In this document: positions 41,124 to 52,565 of the stretch, one piece after another
Layout: each line of letters begins with the position of its first letter
Position numbering within the stretch: position 1 is the stretch's first letter
Assembly: GCF_018143015.1 (NCBI RefSeq)
Contig: NC_054741.1
Location: forward strand, 62,718,697 to 62,782,696
Source: Lytechinus variegatus
Lineage: Eukaryota > Echinodermata > Echinoidea > Temnopleuroida > Toxopneustidae
Direction: 5' to 3'
Length of the DNA: 64,000 nucleotides
Translations under genes and position numbers: made by a program
The notes under the pieces: generated by a model
Databases searched by the model: none
Told to the model about the DNA's origin: nothing
What the model saw: the letters and a program-made list of their open reading frames with translations, nothing else

Positions 41124-41532
41124 ATTCATACCCCATGACTACATCGACAATCTCGCTATCCGGCTAGCACTGCATGCACCGCCGATATCAAGGCCTGACC
41201 AAAATCACAATTTGTCGTTACTAAAACAGGAGGTCGGAAACAAGTCCACATCTACCCCTGATAATTGACAATAAAACTGAAATACATATTTACTTTTTGC
41301 CTAAATGAAGCATTCCGATGAAGGTCTACGACAAAATGAAATGGTAAGTTAGGCCTATCTTTTTGAGAAACTCAGTGACAGATGATTTATTTGGAAGTCA
41401 GGCAAAAGACATGGGAGTGTATGGAAATGGAGGTTTACGTAGTAAAGTAATACGGGATGGCCCGAACCCCGGCAAACACATCACCATTGCAAGTGAGATC
41501 AAAACATGAAAATGATCTTAACTTACTTTTAT

Positions 41533-41640
41533 TCTTATGGAATGTCATTAAATCAATATTGATGTTCCCTCCAAGATTTTCTGCTCCAATGAAGTTCACC
41601 CAGAAATCACGATTTCGAAGATCAATTCTATAAACAGATG
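41533..41640 (-). other. Candidate 5' UTR exon of the small gene
   Basis: Sequence ending AAGAATAAAA then GTAAGTTAAG gives a strong donor. Its open frame has no ATG and closes in the next exon, so it would be leader sequence. CCAAT (AGCCAATCA at 41780) and a TGACGTCA-like site (41812) lie upstream, consistent with a promoter near 41650-41850. Confidence 0.4.
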
Positions 41641-41899
41641 ATTAGTCGAGCTATTTCGTTGTAGAAACTGGAAATTCGCAGAGTCCAAAAGAACAACACT
41701 TCGCACAGATCTCGTGGGGAATTGTGGGAAGGAAAAACGTGTTTAATTCCTTAGGATATGAATAAAACATTAGCGTCTTAGCCAATCATAGAAGTGCATT
41801 TTGCGTAATTTGACGTCATTCTCATGAATTAAACATTGACCCTCCAAAAACACCCTTCAAATTGTCCGCCGGCAGCCATATTGGCTGTGTACAAAACCT

Positions 41900-43299
41900 A
41901 TGGGAAATAAAAGCGCGCGAAAAGAGTTACCTCTCTAGCTCCCTTCGGGAGCTTACGTATACGTAAGATCGTATCTCTGTGTGTTCTTTTTGCACCTGCG
42001 CCCTCTAACGGTGCGCCGCTTTGCGCCCCCCCAAAAAAAAAATTGATGCAGAGGTTCGAGGATACTCCCGGGTCACGTCTTTCGGATAGTGACGTTAAAT
42101 GTCGGTCCCAGACGTAAATAGTCATATCGGATTGATGCACGTCTGAGAAAAAAAAAACAACTCAAAACACACACACGCACACTTCGAGGTAGATACAAGC
42201 TTATTTTGTCCACCTTTCATATCCATTATTCTTTCCTCGGCCCTGAGGGATTTTAGTTATACCAGTGCGAGTGTAAAAAAAAATGACACCTCACAAATTC
42301 CCATTAAAGGAAAAATATGACAAGAGCACATAATTATAATCTAAGGCCGGAAAGAGCATTTTCTCTCCAATAATTAATTTTGATACCATTAAGTGTTATG
42401 TCTTCGCTCTTGGATAATTAGTACCGGTAGGTATTTCTTTGCAGTGATGTATTTTGTTTTACTTGCTCCCAAGTAAGATATGACTCAAATTAATGATGTT
42501 ATGATCCTCCAAGGGTTGCATTAAAATCCATTGCAAAACACTTTTTCAATAATTATCATAAACAGTTTGGTATCCGAGTCGATTCTCAAGTTAATTTTAT
42601 TGAAAAGGGTTTTGCAAATTATAGTTATAAACTCATGCAGAATTATAACATTGACATCTGGATTCATTCATTGCAGCCGTGCATGCCTTTCTTTGACGTA
42701 AATCGAATTTTACATCACAGTAAACAAAAAAAATACCCCTTGACTATAATATCCAAGCTTTAACACATAACAGATAAATATGGTATCAAATTATTTGGAA
42801 TAAGATACTCTTTAAAGCCATATATATATAGGTGTTCATTCGATATTTTCTCCAGCTTAAATCGAGGGTTTCTGAGGTGTCCAGTTCTCAGTTCATTTTT
42901 TTTTACTCACATATGGTACGGGACTATAGGCTTACCATGAAAGATACACATTGCTTGACCAGTGGAGTTATGGTCCAAAAATTTAGAAGGGTCATGTGTG
43001 GCTTATTGGGTATTATCAAAGTTGCGAGCGAAGCGAGCGAGCCATATAATAATTTGATCAATCTCATGGGCTTTCAAGAGATAATATTGACAAGTTTGCC
43101 TTTGCCCAACGATCTGTTCCTTAATGGAATAACCTCCCTTATCAAATAGTAAGCATAAATGCAAGGTCGCTTGACAGCTTCCCAAATCTGCAAAACCACT
43201 TTGAAAATGATGCATCCTTATATTTCACCTTCGAGAGGTAGGCAACAGTTAGAGCACTTTGAATATTATTACAGAAGAATCCCGTGCTCTAATTCCAAG
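41900..43299. other. Intergenic, no gene identified
   Basis: AT-rich after a GC-richer start (41880-42080). GCGAGCGAAGCGAGCGAGC at 43025 is akin to the motif in the next element. Confidence 0.5.
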
Positions 43300-44346
43300 C
43301 AGGGGCGGATCCAGCTTTCGCCAATAGGGGGGGGGGCCGAAAATATTTTCATCAAAATTTTTCTCGATTAGCCGCTATAATCTGACTTTTTGTTGGTTTT
43401 TCAGGGGGTAGTCCTAACTAAAGACTGAAGTTTTAAATATATGTTAGTTTTTATTGTTATAAACAAGATAAGGTATCTCATGTGGTCTTAATATATAATG
43501 CGAGCGCGAAGCGCGAGCTAAAATTCTTTGATATTTTATGTCCTTAGAACTGAAGATTCTGAGCAGTTTTTATAATCATGAAAAACAGATAAGTATCCAA
43601 CTAAAGAATGCGAGCGCGAAGCGCGAGCCGAAATTTGATTATAGTAACGTGAAAAGGGACTCAATTAGGACTGTTTCTAGTGATTAATGAAGAGGATATC
43701 AGCAATAAATAATGAGAGTGCGAAGCTCGAGCTCAAAATTTTTGATATTCCGACCTGAAAACTGGACTGTCTAAGCGCGTTTTTATTTAAATAAAGAACA
43801 AGCTGTGTGTCTCAAGCAATTAAATGCGAGCGCGAGCATATGAGCTTAATTTTTTGATATACTGACATGATAAAAGAGCATTTTGACAAATTTTGGAAAG
43901 AATTTCCAAAGAAGATAGGTATCTCACAAATCAAACAATGCGAGCGCGCAGCGCGAGCTGAGAATTTTGATATAACAATTTGTGTAAATCAAACAAAATA
44001 ATGAAAGCTTGATGTGAAAATTGATTTCAGAAGTGGATATAATAGGAAGTGTCATTTAATCCTCTTGAATGGGATTCATTACACAGGCAATGCGAGCGCG
44101 AAGCGCGAGCGAAATTTTTCATATAAAGTCTATTTTACAATTGTTTCCCTAACCTTTTTCTTGTTTCCTTTCGGGGTCGGGCCGGCCGTTACGAGACTGT
44201 TACACATCATGGGTATAATACCTCTTCTTTACTTTTCTTTCTGTTTTTCGTAGTTTCTATCAAGATAAAGAGTACACTTTTTCTGCAGGTTGTCAAAAAA
44301 TAGGGGGGGCCGGGGCCGGCTCGGCCCCCTCCTGGATCCGCGCCTG
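43300..44346. mobile_element. 1.05-kb non-autonomous element with periodic palindromes
   Basis: Ends CAGGGGCGGATCCAG and CTGGATCCGCGCCTG are inverted. Inside, TGCGAGCGCGAAGCGCGAGC or variants recur near 43499, 43609, 43710, 43826, 43938 and 44090, roughly every 110 bases. Subterminal runs of G and CCCC also pair. No transposase frame. Confidence 0.8.
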
Positions 44347-44520
44347 GCAAGGGATCCTTTCATCAACATTTTTGTCCGACAAGCTGTCAGCTAGATGTGA
44401 CAATTTGCCTTCATTCTGATTATTGGTTTAGAATCACTGTCTGATAAAACAGGACTTGTCGGATAAAACGTCCTACAAGTTATTTCATTAAATGCTCACC
44501 AGGAGGGCCTTCGGATTTGG
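44347..44520. repeat. Diverged fold-back MITE
   Basis: TTTCATCAACATTTTTGTCC, GACAAG and GATAAAACGTCC / ACAAGTTATTTCATTAAATG match the family member at 45713-45877 in order and inversion. Confidence 0.6.
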
Positions 44521-45712
44521 GACTAAGTGGGGAGGGACGTATAGTAGGCTACAGTTGGCCCCCCCCCCCCGATATATTCAGGGAGAAACTATGATGATAT
44601 AATAGAATAGGGCCTGACGTCTTGTATATTTTTTTTGCTGCACACTTACCAAGCGAATCGGCATTTTCGTGTATGTATCTTTGAGTCAACACTATAGTTC
44701 ACAGTGTATAGCTTCCAAGATCATGAAGATTGTACGGAAATTACACCCCCCCCCCCCGAAACGAGGGCGGGGGCAGGGTCAGCCCATGGGATCAACCCAT
44801 GCCTATAGGCTCTAATGCAAATGCGGAATCACCCTTACGAGCGTTTGATAGTTACCTTCCCCAACCCCACCCCCAAAAAGCCGAAATCTTTGAATGATCA
44901 CCATGGTTGTGTACCGATTAACAAAAAGTGCTCTCGTAAAAAGGTCCAGCAGTCATTTCCCTTTCTTACTTTCAAGGTATCATTAGGGAAAATATACATG
45001 TCTCCAGCCCTCTCCCAGCCCCCTCCCACGTCCCCCCAGCCAGGGAATTCTGTGTATGTCCCCAATTTGCCACAAAATATTGTAACAAAGCACCGGGCCC
45101 AATAGGTGGGTCCACCTTGGATGTTTGTTTCCGACGCGCCAACTTCAGTGAATATTATACCCTCGTACAGAACAGATGAAGATGAGAGAAAGAGAGAGAG
45201 AGAATGGAGGGGGACTATTTCACTGAGCCAAGGTGTAGCAATACAACACTTAACATTGAAAATATACATATTTTCTCTTTTATTTTTACAAACGCTTTTG
45301 GTAGATCAAGGACAAATTTCCTAAACATAATTTTGTTATAACAACAAAGTACAATTTCTATATTAACAAGTTGGTTATTATCCAATCAAATTTATTGATT
45401 TGTAGCTTTAAAGTGATATTGTAAATTTGTGATAATACTAGATTTATGAAACGGGCTCTTGACCCTTGAATTGTCGGCAATTAACAAACATAGATAAATA
45501 AGTATAATTATGATTACAGCGATTACAAAATATGCGGACTACGCACATCCCAATTATTCCCTATCGAACGAAATATAAATCATGACACTGTGATATTATC
45601 CCCTCCCGCATTTCCATAGAATAACACTTTTCATAATCCGAATAAAATAAATCCCTTATTGTATGTGCACATATTATTACTTATATCAAGCCATATGGTA
45701 TATACGAGTCAG
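44521..45712. other. Intergenic, no gene identified
   Basis: C homopolymers at 44560-44570 and 44745-44757, a GA run at 45186-45203, otherwise AT-rich. Frames on both strands lack support. Confidence 0.5.
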
Positions 45713-45877
45713 TTCTGGGGAGCGTTTCATCAATATTTTCATCCGACAAGTTGTCAGATCTGATATTTTTCCTTGATTTTGATTGGCTGAGAGGCACTGT
45801 TCCCATGGTAACTGTCGGATAAACTGGTACCTGTCGGATAAAATGTCTGACAAGTCCTTTCATGGAACGCCCCCGAA
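45713..45877. repeat. 165-bp fold-back MITE
   Basis: GTTCTGGGGAGCGTTTCAT and ATGGAACGCCCCCGAAC at the ends, with inverted GTCGGATAAA / TTATCCGAC units and a central CCATGGTAACTG. Confidence 0.8.
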
Positions 45878-46000
45878 CACAATGTTTCTGATCAAATTGA
45901 CAAGATACACCTCTAGATCAGTGATTTTTCTCCGTAGCTCATTGATCTGTCTTCAAAAGAGCCTGGTTGTGTTTCATAAAGCTGTCCGTAAGTTAAAGGG

Positions 46001-46440
46001 ATGGTCCAGGCTGTAGATACTTATATCTCAATAATAGAGTTAAATTCACAGAGCAAAATGCTGAAAATTTGATAAAAATCAGATGACATATGATATAACG
46101 AAGTTATTGAATTTTAAAGATTTTCATTAATCTTGTGAAACTGTTTTATAGGCATGTCTTCATCAGCCCACCTGATGATGTCATATCTCCACTTGTTCTT
46201 TTGTATTTTATTATATGAAATTAGGTTTATTCAAAAAGTTTGTACCAAGAACTAAAGCAATTGGATTGACAACTGATAAAGTGCACTAGACTATTTATTC
46301 ATTGACGCAATCTATTTCATCATAATGGAGACACAACATTTACACATGTATGAAAAAAAATGAAACAATCGATGATTTCATGTAATAACATAAGAAAAAA
46401 GAAAGTGGGGATCTGACATCATCAGCCAGTCTAATGAATG
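46001..46440. repeat. Fold-back repeat starting AAAGGGATGGTCCAGG
   Basis: The terminus follows a fragment of the GTTTCATAAAGCTGTCCGTA family. 46155-46215 (CATCAGCCCACCTGATGATGTC) pairs with 46395-46430 (GACATCATCAGCC). The end motif is one I remember as common in sea urchin DNA. Confidence 0.6.
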
Positions 46441-47021
46441 TAAAACACACCGAGACATCTATAGACAGCCTGAACTTCGTTTTACCGAAGTTCCGTCACT
46501 GGTCAACAGGCATTGCTCCTAAAAGTCAGTCAGCCCCATCGATGAGTTCTGGAGAGGACGTAAAGTGTCAAAATTTCTTTGTGAACCATTTTGACTTGAC
46601 CGTTTCAATAATGTGATCGAAAAATCATTACTCATGTATATGTTGTCAGTAAAATGACATTGGGCACAATATACTCCTAGGTGGTTTGAGAATGAGGCCT
46701 TGGTCATGTTAATAATTTGTTGTGGGTTTTTTTTTCATCTAGTTTTCCAAAATTTCTTGAATCTTTCAGTGCAAGATCACTTCTTGCAAGAGGTTGAATT
46801 AATAGTTAATACAGCGATATCAAGTACATACTCTTCGCTATTGCCAATTACACACATTTTCTCTATAAATTACTGTGAATAACACATGAAGATATAACTT
46901 GCTCTAAGTTACGGACATTTCACCACACCCTTGATCATAATGTAGTACTGATTACAGCATGTTGAATGAAATGATAGTACGAGTCAAGTGTTAATTTCAG
47001 TCTGCCTTGAGGAAGAGACGA

Positions 47022-47899
47022 TCACTTATCTGCAACCGCCAAACTGTCAATTTCTTTCTCTACTCCCCTGTCAAGTTTATTATAGTCATTAGCCTCCATA
47101 AGACTTTCATCACCATTATCATCTCCACAATGTCTTCCATTCCCTAATGTCACCTTCAGATATCCGTCACTTGGTAAATCCGAGCATGTGTTGTTTGAGA
47201 CCGCCAACCGCGGTAAAAGTTTATTGTATTCATTTGCATTAACATCTTCCGAGTCCTGCTTGCGGAAGGCAGACCGATCGAGTTTGTCGTAGTCGGCACT
47301 CTCCTCGACGGAACCTTTCGTTTGCGTGGCAAGATTTGGTTTAGCAGCGATTGGTGGTTTCCGGTTTACCTTGTTGCCGGCTGTCTCTGTAGTAGGAGGT
47401 TTACCATCTGGTTGTTGGGTAAGATGTAAAGATGCAGGAGCTGTGGAGCTTCCTCGTTTAGATCCTCCCAACTTAAAGTAATACGGATCCTCGTCATCAC
47501 CCGTGTCTTTACTAATAGTCTCAGGATTTCTGTTTGAATTCACATTCTTTCCCACCATGTTACCAACTTCGACCAGATCATACGCTTCATCAGGATCGGT
47601 TGTCGTCGATGTAGGATCCACTCCAGGTCGAAGACCGGTATTCCCCCGTGAACCTGGTTCCAGTTTGAAGTAGTAGCCACTGGTGCTCCCTTCCGTTGAC
47701 GCCATGAGTTCGTCATACTCGGACTCGTCTGGGGGTTGTGCCTTGTTACCAAGCCACTGGTATTGGTGGGGCAAAGATTGGCCTTTGAGGGTTACATATG
47801 GATCGCTATTCTGTCCATCAGCAGGTTTGGAAGATTTAAGGTTCGCATTGAGTTTCCGTGGCAACGAAGGGTTTTCGTAGGGGTGGTCATCACTTTTGT
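47022..47899 (-). CDS. Membrane protein, last exon (tyrosine-rich tail)
   Basis: Acceptor ttatttacag, then KSDDHPYENPSLPRKLN and 291 residues to a TGA at 47022. It carries all of the tyrosine motifs listed for the gene. Only about 5% hydrophobic clusters; no folded domain is recognised. Confidence 0.85.
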
Positions 47900-50695
47900 C
47901 TGTAAATAAGAATAGAAAAATAACTTTGAAAACAAGTGTGTCCATCCTTTCAGATCATGAAGGAAATCTTTGCTGCATATTCAACCTTTTTTACTTTCAT
48001 CCCTTAAAGTAGGAGTGGGCTATAAATGGGTGATTTTTGGTTTTACTGTGGGAACAGTTTTTTTTGTGTCCCTTTTACCTTATCTCAACATGAAATGACA
48101 ATATTTTTTGTCTCGGGTCCGAGAAAAAAGTGTGCCGGGCCAAAATCCAAAATGGCCGCCAAAACCCCCCAAAATCACAGTTTTGGCCACAACTTCTTTA
48201 TTTGGTGGTCTTTTTCTGTGGTTTTGGTGTCAATTCATATGTTTTAGGGGGCAGGCAATTTGTTTTTCCTATAATTAGCACTTTTAAACCATTATTTGTA
48301 GAGTTAAAAGGTAATTATACCTAAATTTTCCAATTTTTATAGCCTTTTTTCAGCCAAATGTAGGTTTTATCGTCCCGGAGTTCTTGGATATTAGATGGTA
48401 CGAGGTCAACGATAGCAAACAGCTTTATGGAGCTATATTGCTTTTATTCCTCTACTATGGGTTTTACGGATATTTGTGAAATATATCTTATTAAATAAAA
48501 ATGTTAATTTTCCATAGGGGCAATACAGTATACAATGTACTGTTACTGTACACACTACACTGCATATTTCCATGCATCGACCACCATGACATATGACAAG
48601 GCCTGTATATAAACTATAGTGTCATAGAAATAAGCTCTTAAGGTTTAAAATTAGATTGTGAATTGTGAATTTGATTGCTTGTCAGCTGATGTACATGATG
48701 AAACCAGCAACGTAAATTTCACATAAAATATCACATATCATATACGTACATCACATATCTACATGTACATGTAGCTATATCTTCTTCATTTGGAGGCTTT
48801 TTTTACCTGGTTGTGTCTAACTGGCCTGTTTATGGGGTCAGGTAACTACATGTACATGTATATAATCATGGTAACGTTGATCAACAGCCAATCAGAACCA
48901 AGGACTCCATGTAAGTTACCATTAAGTTAACATAATGGTAAATTTTTATGCAACGGGGCCCAGAATATCTACAACTTAAATGCCATGATGTGGGGTTAAT
49001 TAGCTTTCTCCGCCCCCTGAATTAGCATATTTGACAAAACATGTCCTCAGTTTCTGAGACAAAACATATCTTCAATTTCTGAGGCATCTAATTCTAAACC
49101 TAAGAGCTCATTTCTACATGTATAACACTATAGTTTATACATGCCTTGTCATGGTGGCCAATGCATTTATGCAGTGCAGTATGTACAGTACATTGTATAC
49201 TGTATAGCCCCTATGGATAAATAACATTTTTTTTAATTTAAAATTAAATATATTTAAGATATATTTCACAAATATCCGTAAAACCCATAGTAGAGGAATA
49301 AAAGCGATATAGCTCTATGAAGCTGCTTGCTATTGTTGACCTCATACCATCTAATATCCAAGAACCCCAGGACGATAAAATCTACTTTTTGGCTGAAAAA
49401 AGGCTATAAAAATTGAAAAAATTAGGTATAATTACCTTTTAACTCTACAAATAATGGTTTAAAAGTACTAATTATAGGAAAAACAAATTGCCTGCCCCCA
49501 AATACATATGAATAGACACCAAAACCAAAGAAAAAGACCACCAAATAAAGAAGTTGTGGCCAAAACTGTGATTTTGGGTGGTTTTGGCGGCCATTTTGGA
49601 TTTTGGCCCGGCACACTTTTTTCTCGGACCCAAGACAAAAAATATTGTCATTTCATGTTGAGATACATTACAAGGAATAAAAAAAACTGTTCCCATATTG
49701 AAATTACAAAAAAAGTATTTTTGACCCATGTATAGCCCACTCCTACTTAAAGCAGAAAATGTATTTTTGTTTTTAACCTTATTTCTCTGACAATGAAAGA
49801 ACGAGGTTTTACGAGAGTACATGATTATCTGATCTTAATCATGTCTTTTTCGTGTCACTCATCATAATCCTCAAACAAGAAAAAAAAGGTAAGACCTCGA
49901 AACTTCATCAGAATTAAAATTCCAAATAGAACGAAAGCGTAGCTAAAAGAATGGCGTTTAAATACTGCCACTTCTGTATGTCGATTATGAAAATATTTGG
50001 ATGGGATCTGCAAAAATGTTTTTTTATTTAATGACCAATGGTAAAGGGTTTTACCTGAACGCATTGTACTGGATCCATGAGCCTTTCCAGATCTCCCTCC
50101 GTCAGCCCTATTACAAAAAAAGGAAAAGATGACATTGATAAGGTTCCACGCAGAGCATATTTCAAGTTGATAGCAGTTATACCATTTACTTGTCTATACT
50201 AATATCTTCATCGTTCTAACTTTTTAGATTGAAAGGGATTATGGTGTAAACCCACAGAAGAATTGAAGGCCCTAGACTCTAAAAAATGAAAGGATGGGGT
50301 AAGTCACCCTTAAAAGAGCCAAAGATTGACGGCGTTTTCAATAAGGGTGGAACTTAAGCCCCGGGAAAAAGCTGTCACGCCTCGATCGGCCTTTTCCACC
50401 CTTTTCGCCTTTTGTGTTCTTCTTTTCAGTCGTCACTGTCTTTCAGTCCTTTCGTCTTTCCGCTCGGCCTTCTGTCGGTCCTCCCTCACTTCGTTACTTT
50501 CTTTCATTTTTCTTTACATCATCTAAGAACTGTCCACTTACTTTGGCTTATTTCCGGCCTGTTTTCTCCTCCTATACAGGCAGAATATAAGAATGGTGAT
50601 TGTTATGGTTGCCAGTATCACTGACACCACGCTAACACTTGCAATCACTGCTGTACTGGTCATTTCCCGATCGCTTGATGTGGTGTTAGGAGGTC
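47022..50695 (-). CDS. Single-pass membrane protein with tyrosine-motif tail (adaptor-like or receptor tail)
   Basis: Three exons with matching phases: 50542-50695, 50055-50107 and 47022-47899. The first encodes a short Thr/Ser-rich outer segment (PPNTTSSDREMTSTAV), one membrane helix (VVSVILATITITILIFCLY) and a basic stop-transfer RRRK; the Cys at the inner face could be palmitoylated. The other two encode about 310 cytoplasmic residues with repeated tyrosine motifs: HPYENP (Y-x-N, a Grb2-type SH2 site), DPYVTL, EYDEL, YYFKLE, AYDLVEV, YYFKLG, DYDKLD, EYNKLL, GYLKV and DYNKLD. Most are Y-x-x-L/V with acidic residues before the Tyr, as in ITAM/ITIM-like sites for Src-family kinases. The layout resembles LAT/PAG-type adaptors, but a large ectodomain from unseen upstream exons is possible. 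Confidence 0.75.
48009..49746. mobile_element. 1.74-kb fold-back element in the membrane-protein intron
   Basis: Arms of about 650 bases (48009-48655 and 49088-49746) are inverted copies, about 90% alike by eye, which is why the same short frame appears on both strands (48130, 49616). TTAAA flanks both ends (48004-48008, 49747-49751). Ends GTAGGAGTGGGCTATA are perfect inverses. The 430-base spacer holds an ACCATGGTAACG...AGCCAATCA MITE fragment. No transposase. Confidence 0.9.
50055..50107 (-). CDS. Membrane protein, small linker exon
   Basis: 53 bases between tttttgtaatag and a GTAAAA donor, encoding ADGGRSGKAHGSSTMRS. Phases 2 and 1 join the membrane exon and the tail exon without shift. 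Confidence 0.8.
50108..50541. other. Intron of the membrane-protein gene
   Basis: 434 bases, pyrimidine-rich on the plus strand at 50390-50520. Nothing else seen. Confidence 0.6.
50542..50695 (-). CDS. Membrane protein, transmembrane exon
   Basis: 154 bases between an ag/GACCTCC acceptor and a GTAAGT donor. Encodes about 16 outer residues, a helix of about 22 hydrophobic residues and CLYRRRKQAGNKP. Confidence 0.85.
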
Positions 50696-50951
50696 CTGAA
50701 GATGATCAAACAAATAATAGTCACAATATGAGTATGACGGGTTTGGGGGGAACGGACAGTCAAATATCAGTAACCTCTTTCCCACTTGGATTCACAAAAC
50801 ACATTAAAATATGGTTAAGACAATTTTTTTCATCTGTGGTCGATATTTTCATACATAACTTTGGGACAATTCATGAGACATTGCGTCCAGAAATCGTATT
50901 ATTATTGACTATTCCAGAAAAAAAGCATAGAATGTACTTTCATCGACCTAC

Positions 50952-51003
50952 CCACTGCTGTTGAGGAGAGCAGCCGGTACTCAATTGTTACGTTATTCGT
51001 CAT
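50952..51003 (-). CDS. Candidate first coding exon of the membrane protein
   Basis: ATG at 51003 reads MTNNVTIEYRLLSSTAV and ends in phase 1 at a GTAGGT donor, which fits the transmembrane exon. It has an N-glycosylation sequon (NVT). No acceptor AG lies just upstream and the frame is closed there, so it could only be a first exon. A rival is an ATGA/GTAAGT end at about 58852 in the same phase. Confidence 0.35.
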
Positions 51004-52277
51004 GAGCCGGTCATAAGTGGATACACATTATAAAATGTAGAGACAGTGCGTAGAATATTGTTTCAGTGTTCTATACCTATCGATTATGAGGCTATCCATC
51101 AGCTAATGTGCAAAAGTCATCGAGAAACACGTCACGTGACGACTAATCTGCAAAATAAAACAATAAATAAAATGGCAGATTTTAATATAAAATGTGCTCA
51201 CGGACAAAATACAATGATACATCCATCTGGCAACTTCAGTCCGAAAATTCTATAAAAAAAAAGAGAGACACGAAAAATAATCAAACACTGCCCAAATATC
51301 ACTCTAGTATGATAGATCTTTTGGCATTTTCTTTTTATTTTGACTTAATAAACCACAGAGCGAATGAAGTATTTGTCTTTGATAAATATTTACCCGATAC
51401 TAATTAATTCGGGTTTTTTTACGACGTTGGATTAATCCTTTTGGATGGGGGGGCTGTCATTTTAACGTGGACTCCATCTGTGTATCTCAGATCGATGGTA
51501 CAGAAGGCAATGGAGTTTCGAAAACGGACTCTCTAAAAACTAAAATGTTCAATAAAAAATGAAAGGTTGGAGAAGCGACAAACTTTTCAAAATGTCGTAT
51601 TTACCACTTCAAATGGTTCGACCCAACATTTGAAATGTTGGGTTTAGCTTTATGCAAGATTGGATATAACATTTCAAAAAGGTAGTCACTCCTTCAACCT
51701 TTCAGTTGCTGATTTAAATTTAAGTTTTTAAAGTGAACAAATGATACCAACTTACAATAAACATTGAAGATAACGATTGTACATAAAAAAGCTTAATAAT
51801 TTCATCCCACTGCATTTTCATCTGAATTTACAGTGATATTGTCAATATTTGGCATCCAATTTAAGAAGCATGCTTTTATTTATTTTTTTTTTTTGGGGGG
51901 GTTCTACGCTCTTCCTTATTTTTTGTTTGTTTAATATTCTAATATTTCTAATAAGATACAGTGCATGTTTTGTGTTTAAATAAACCTGTTTAAGCAAACC
52001 AAGGAATCGTTACCATACATCAGTCTTTTGTATGATTATTTTTGAAAATTAAACATATGCCGTATGGGTAAATGTCTATTAAGTCACGCTTTCAATTCTG
52101 AAGAGAGCTAAAATTAGCTTTTCTGTTTTGTGGGACTTTGATTTTGTGAAAATATGACGGAGTGAATTATTTTTCTTTTTCTCGTGTTCTTACCGAATAC
52201 TAAACCAAATTGTGGCTAACCGTTACTATGATAGTGTTTAGAAATCACCCAATGATCTACAATGCTGTCAGGAAATC
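51004..52277. other. No gene identified
   Basis: AT-rich. 51560-51710 forms a fold-back (TGAAAGGTTGGAG against CTTCAACCTTTCA, with CCCAACATTTGAAATGTTGGG inside). Confidence 0.5.
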
Positions 52278-52279
52278 TA

Positions 52280-52563
52280 CACTGTTAGAAAAAATAAAAG
52301 AAGTTCCTGCAGCAGAGTCTCGAGAACACCTGTAATCTTACCGAATTGCGTAATCTTACAGGAAATTGGTATTTGATGTATGGAATCTTACAAATTTCCT
52401 TGAATAAAACACCCTTTTCCCCTTTTTAAACAGACCTGTTCTGTTAAATTGCAGAAAAATTCTTGTTTTATGAATTTACAGAATGATTATTACGCAATTC
52501 GGTAAGATTACAGGTGTTCTCGAGACTCTGCTGCAGGAACTTCTTTTATTTTTTCTAACAGTG
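52280..52563. mobile_element. 284-bp MITE, TA target, perfect terminal repeats
   Basis: TA on both sides (52278-52279, 52564-52565). The first 75 bases (CACTGTTAGAAAAAATAAAA...) are repeated inversely without mismatch at the other end. A TA duplication suggests Tc1/mariner-type mobilisation. The identical arms suggest recent insertion or hairpin-mediated homogenisation. Confidence 0.88.
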
Positions 52564-52565
52564 TA

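Noticed and set aside
48026-49822. Matching frames on opposite strands (MCRAKIQNGRQN...) that look like a duplicated small gene
   Set aside because: They are the two arms of a fold-back element with TTAAA flanks; no start context or conservation.
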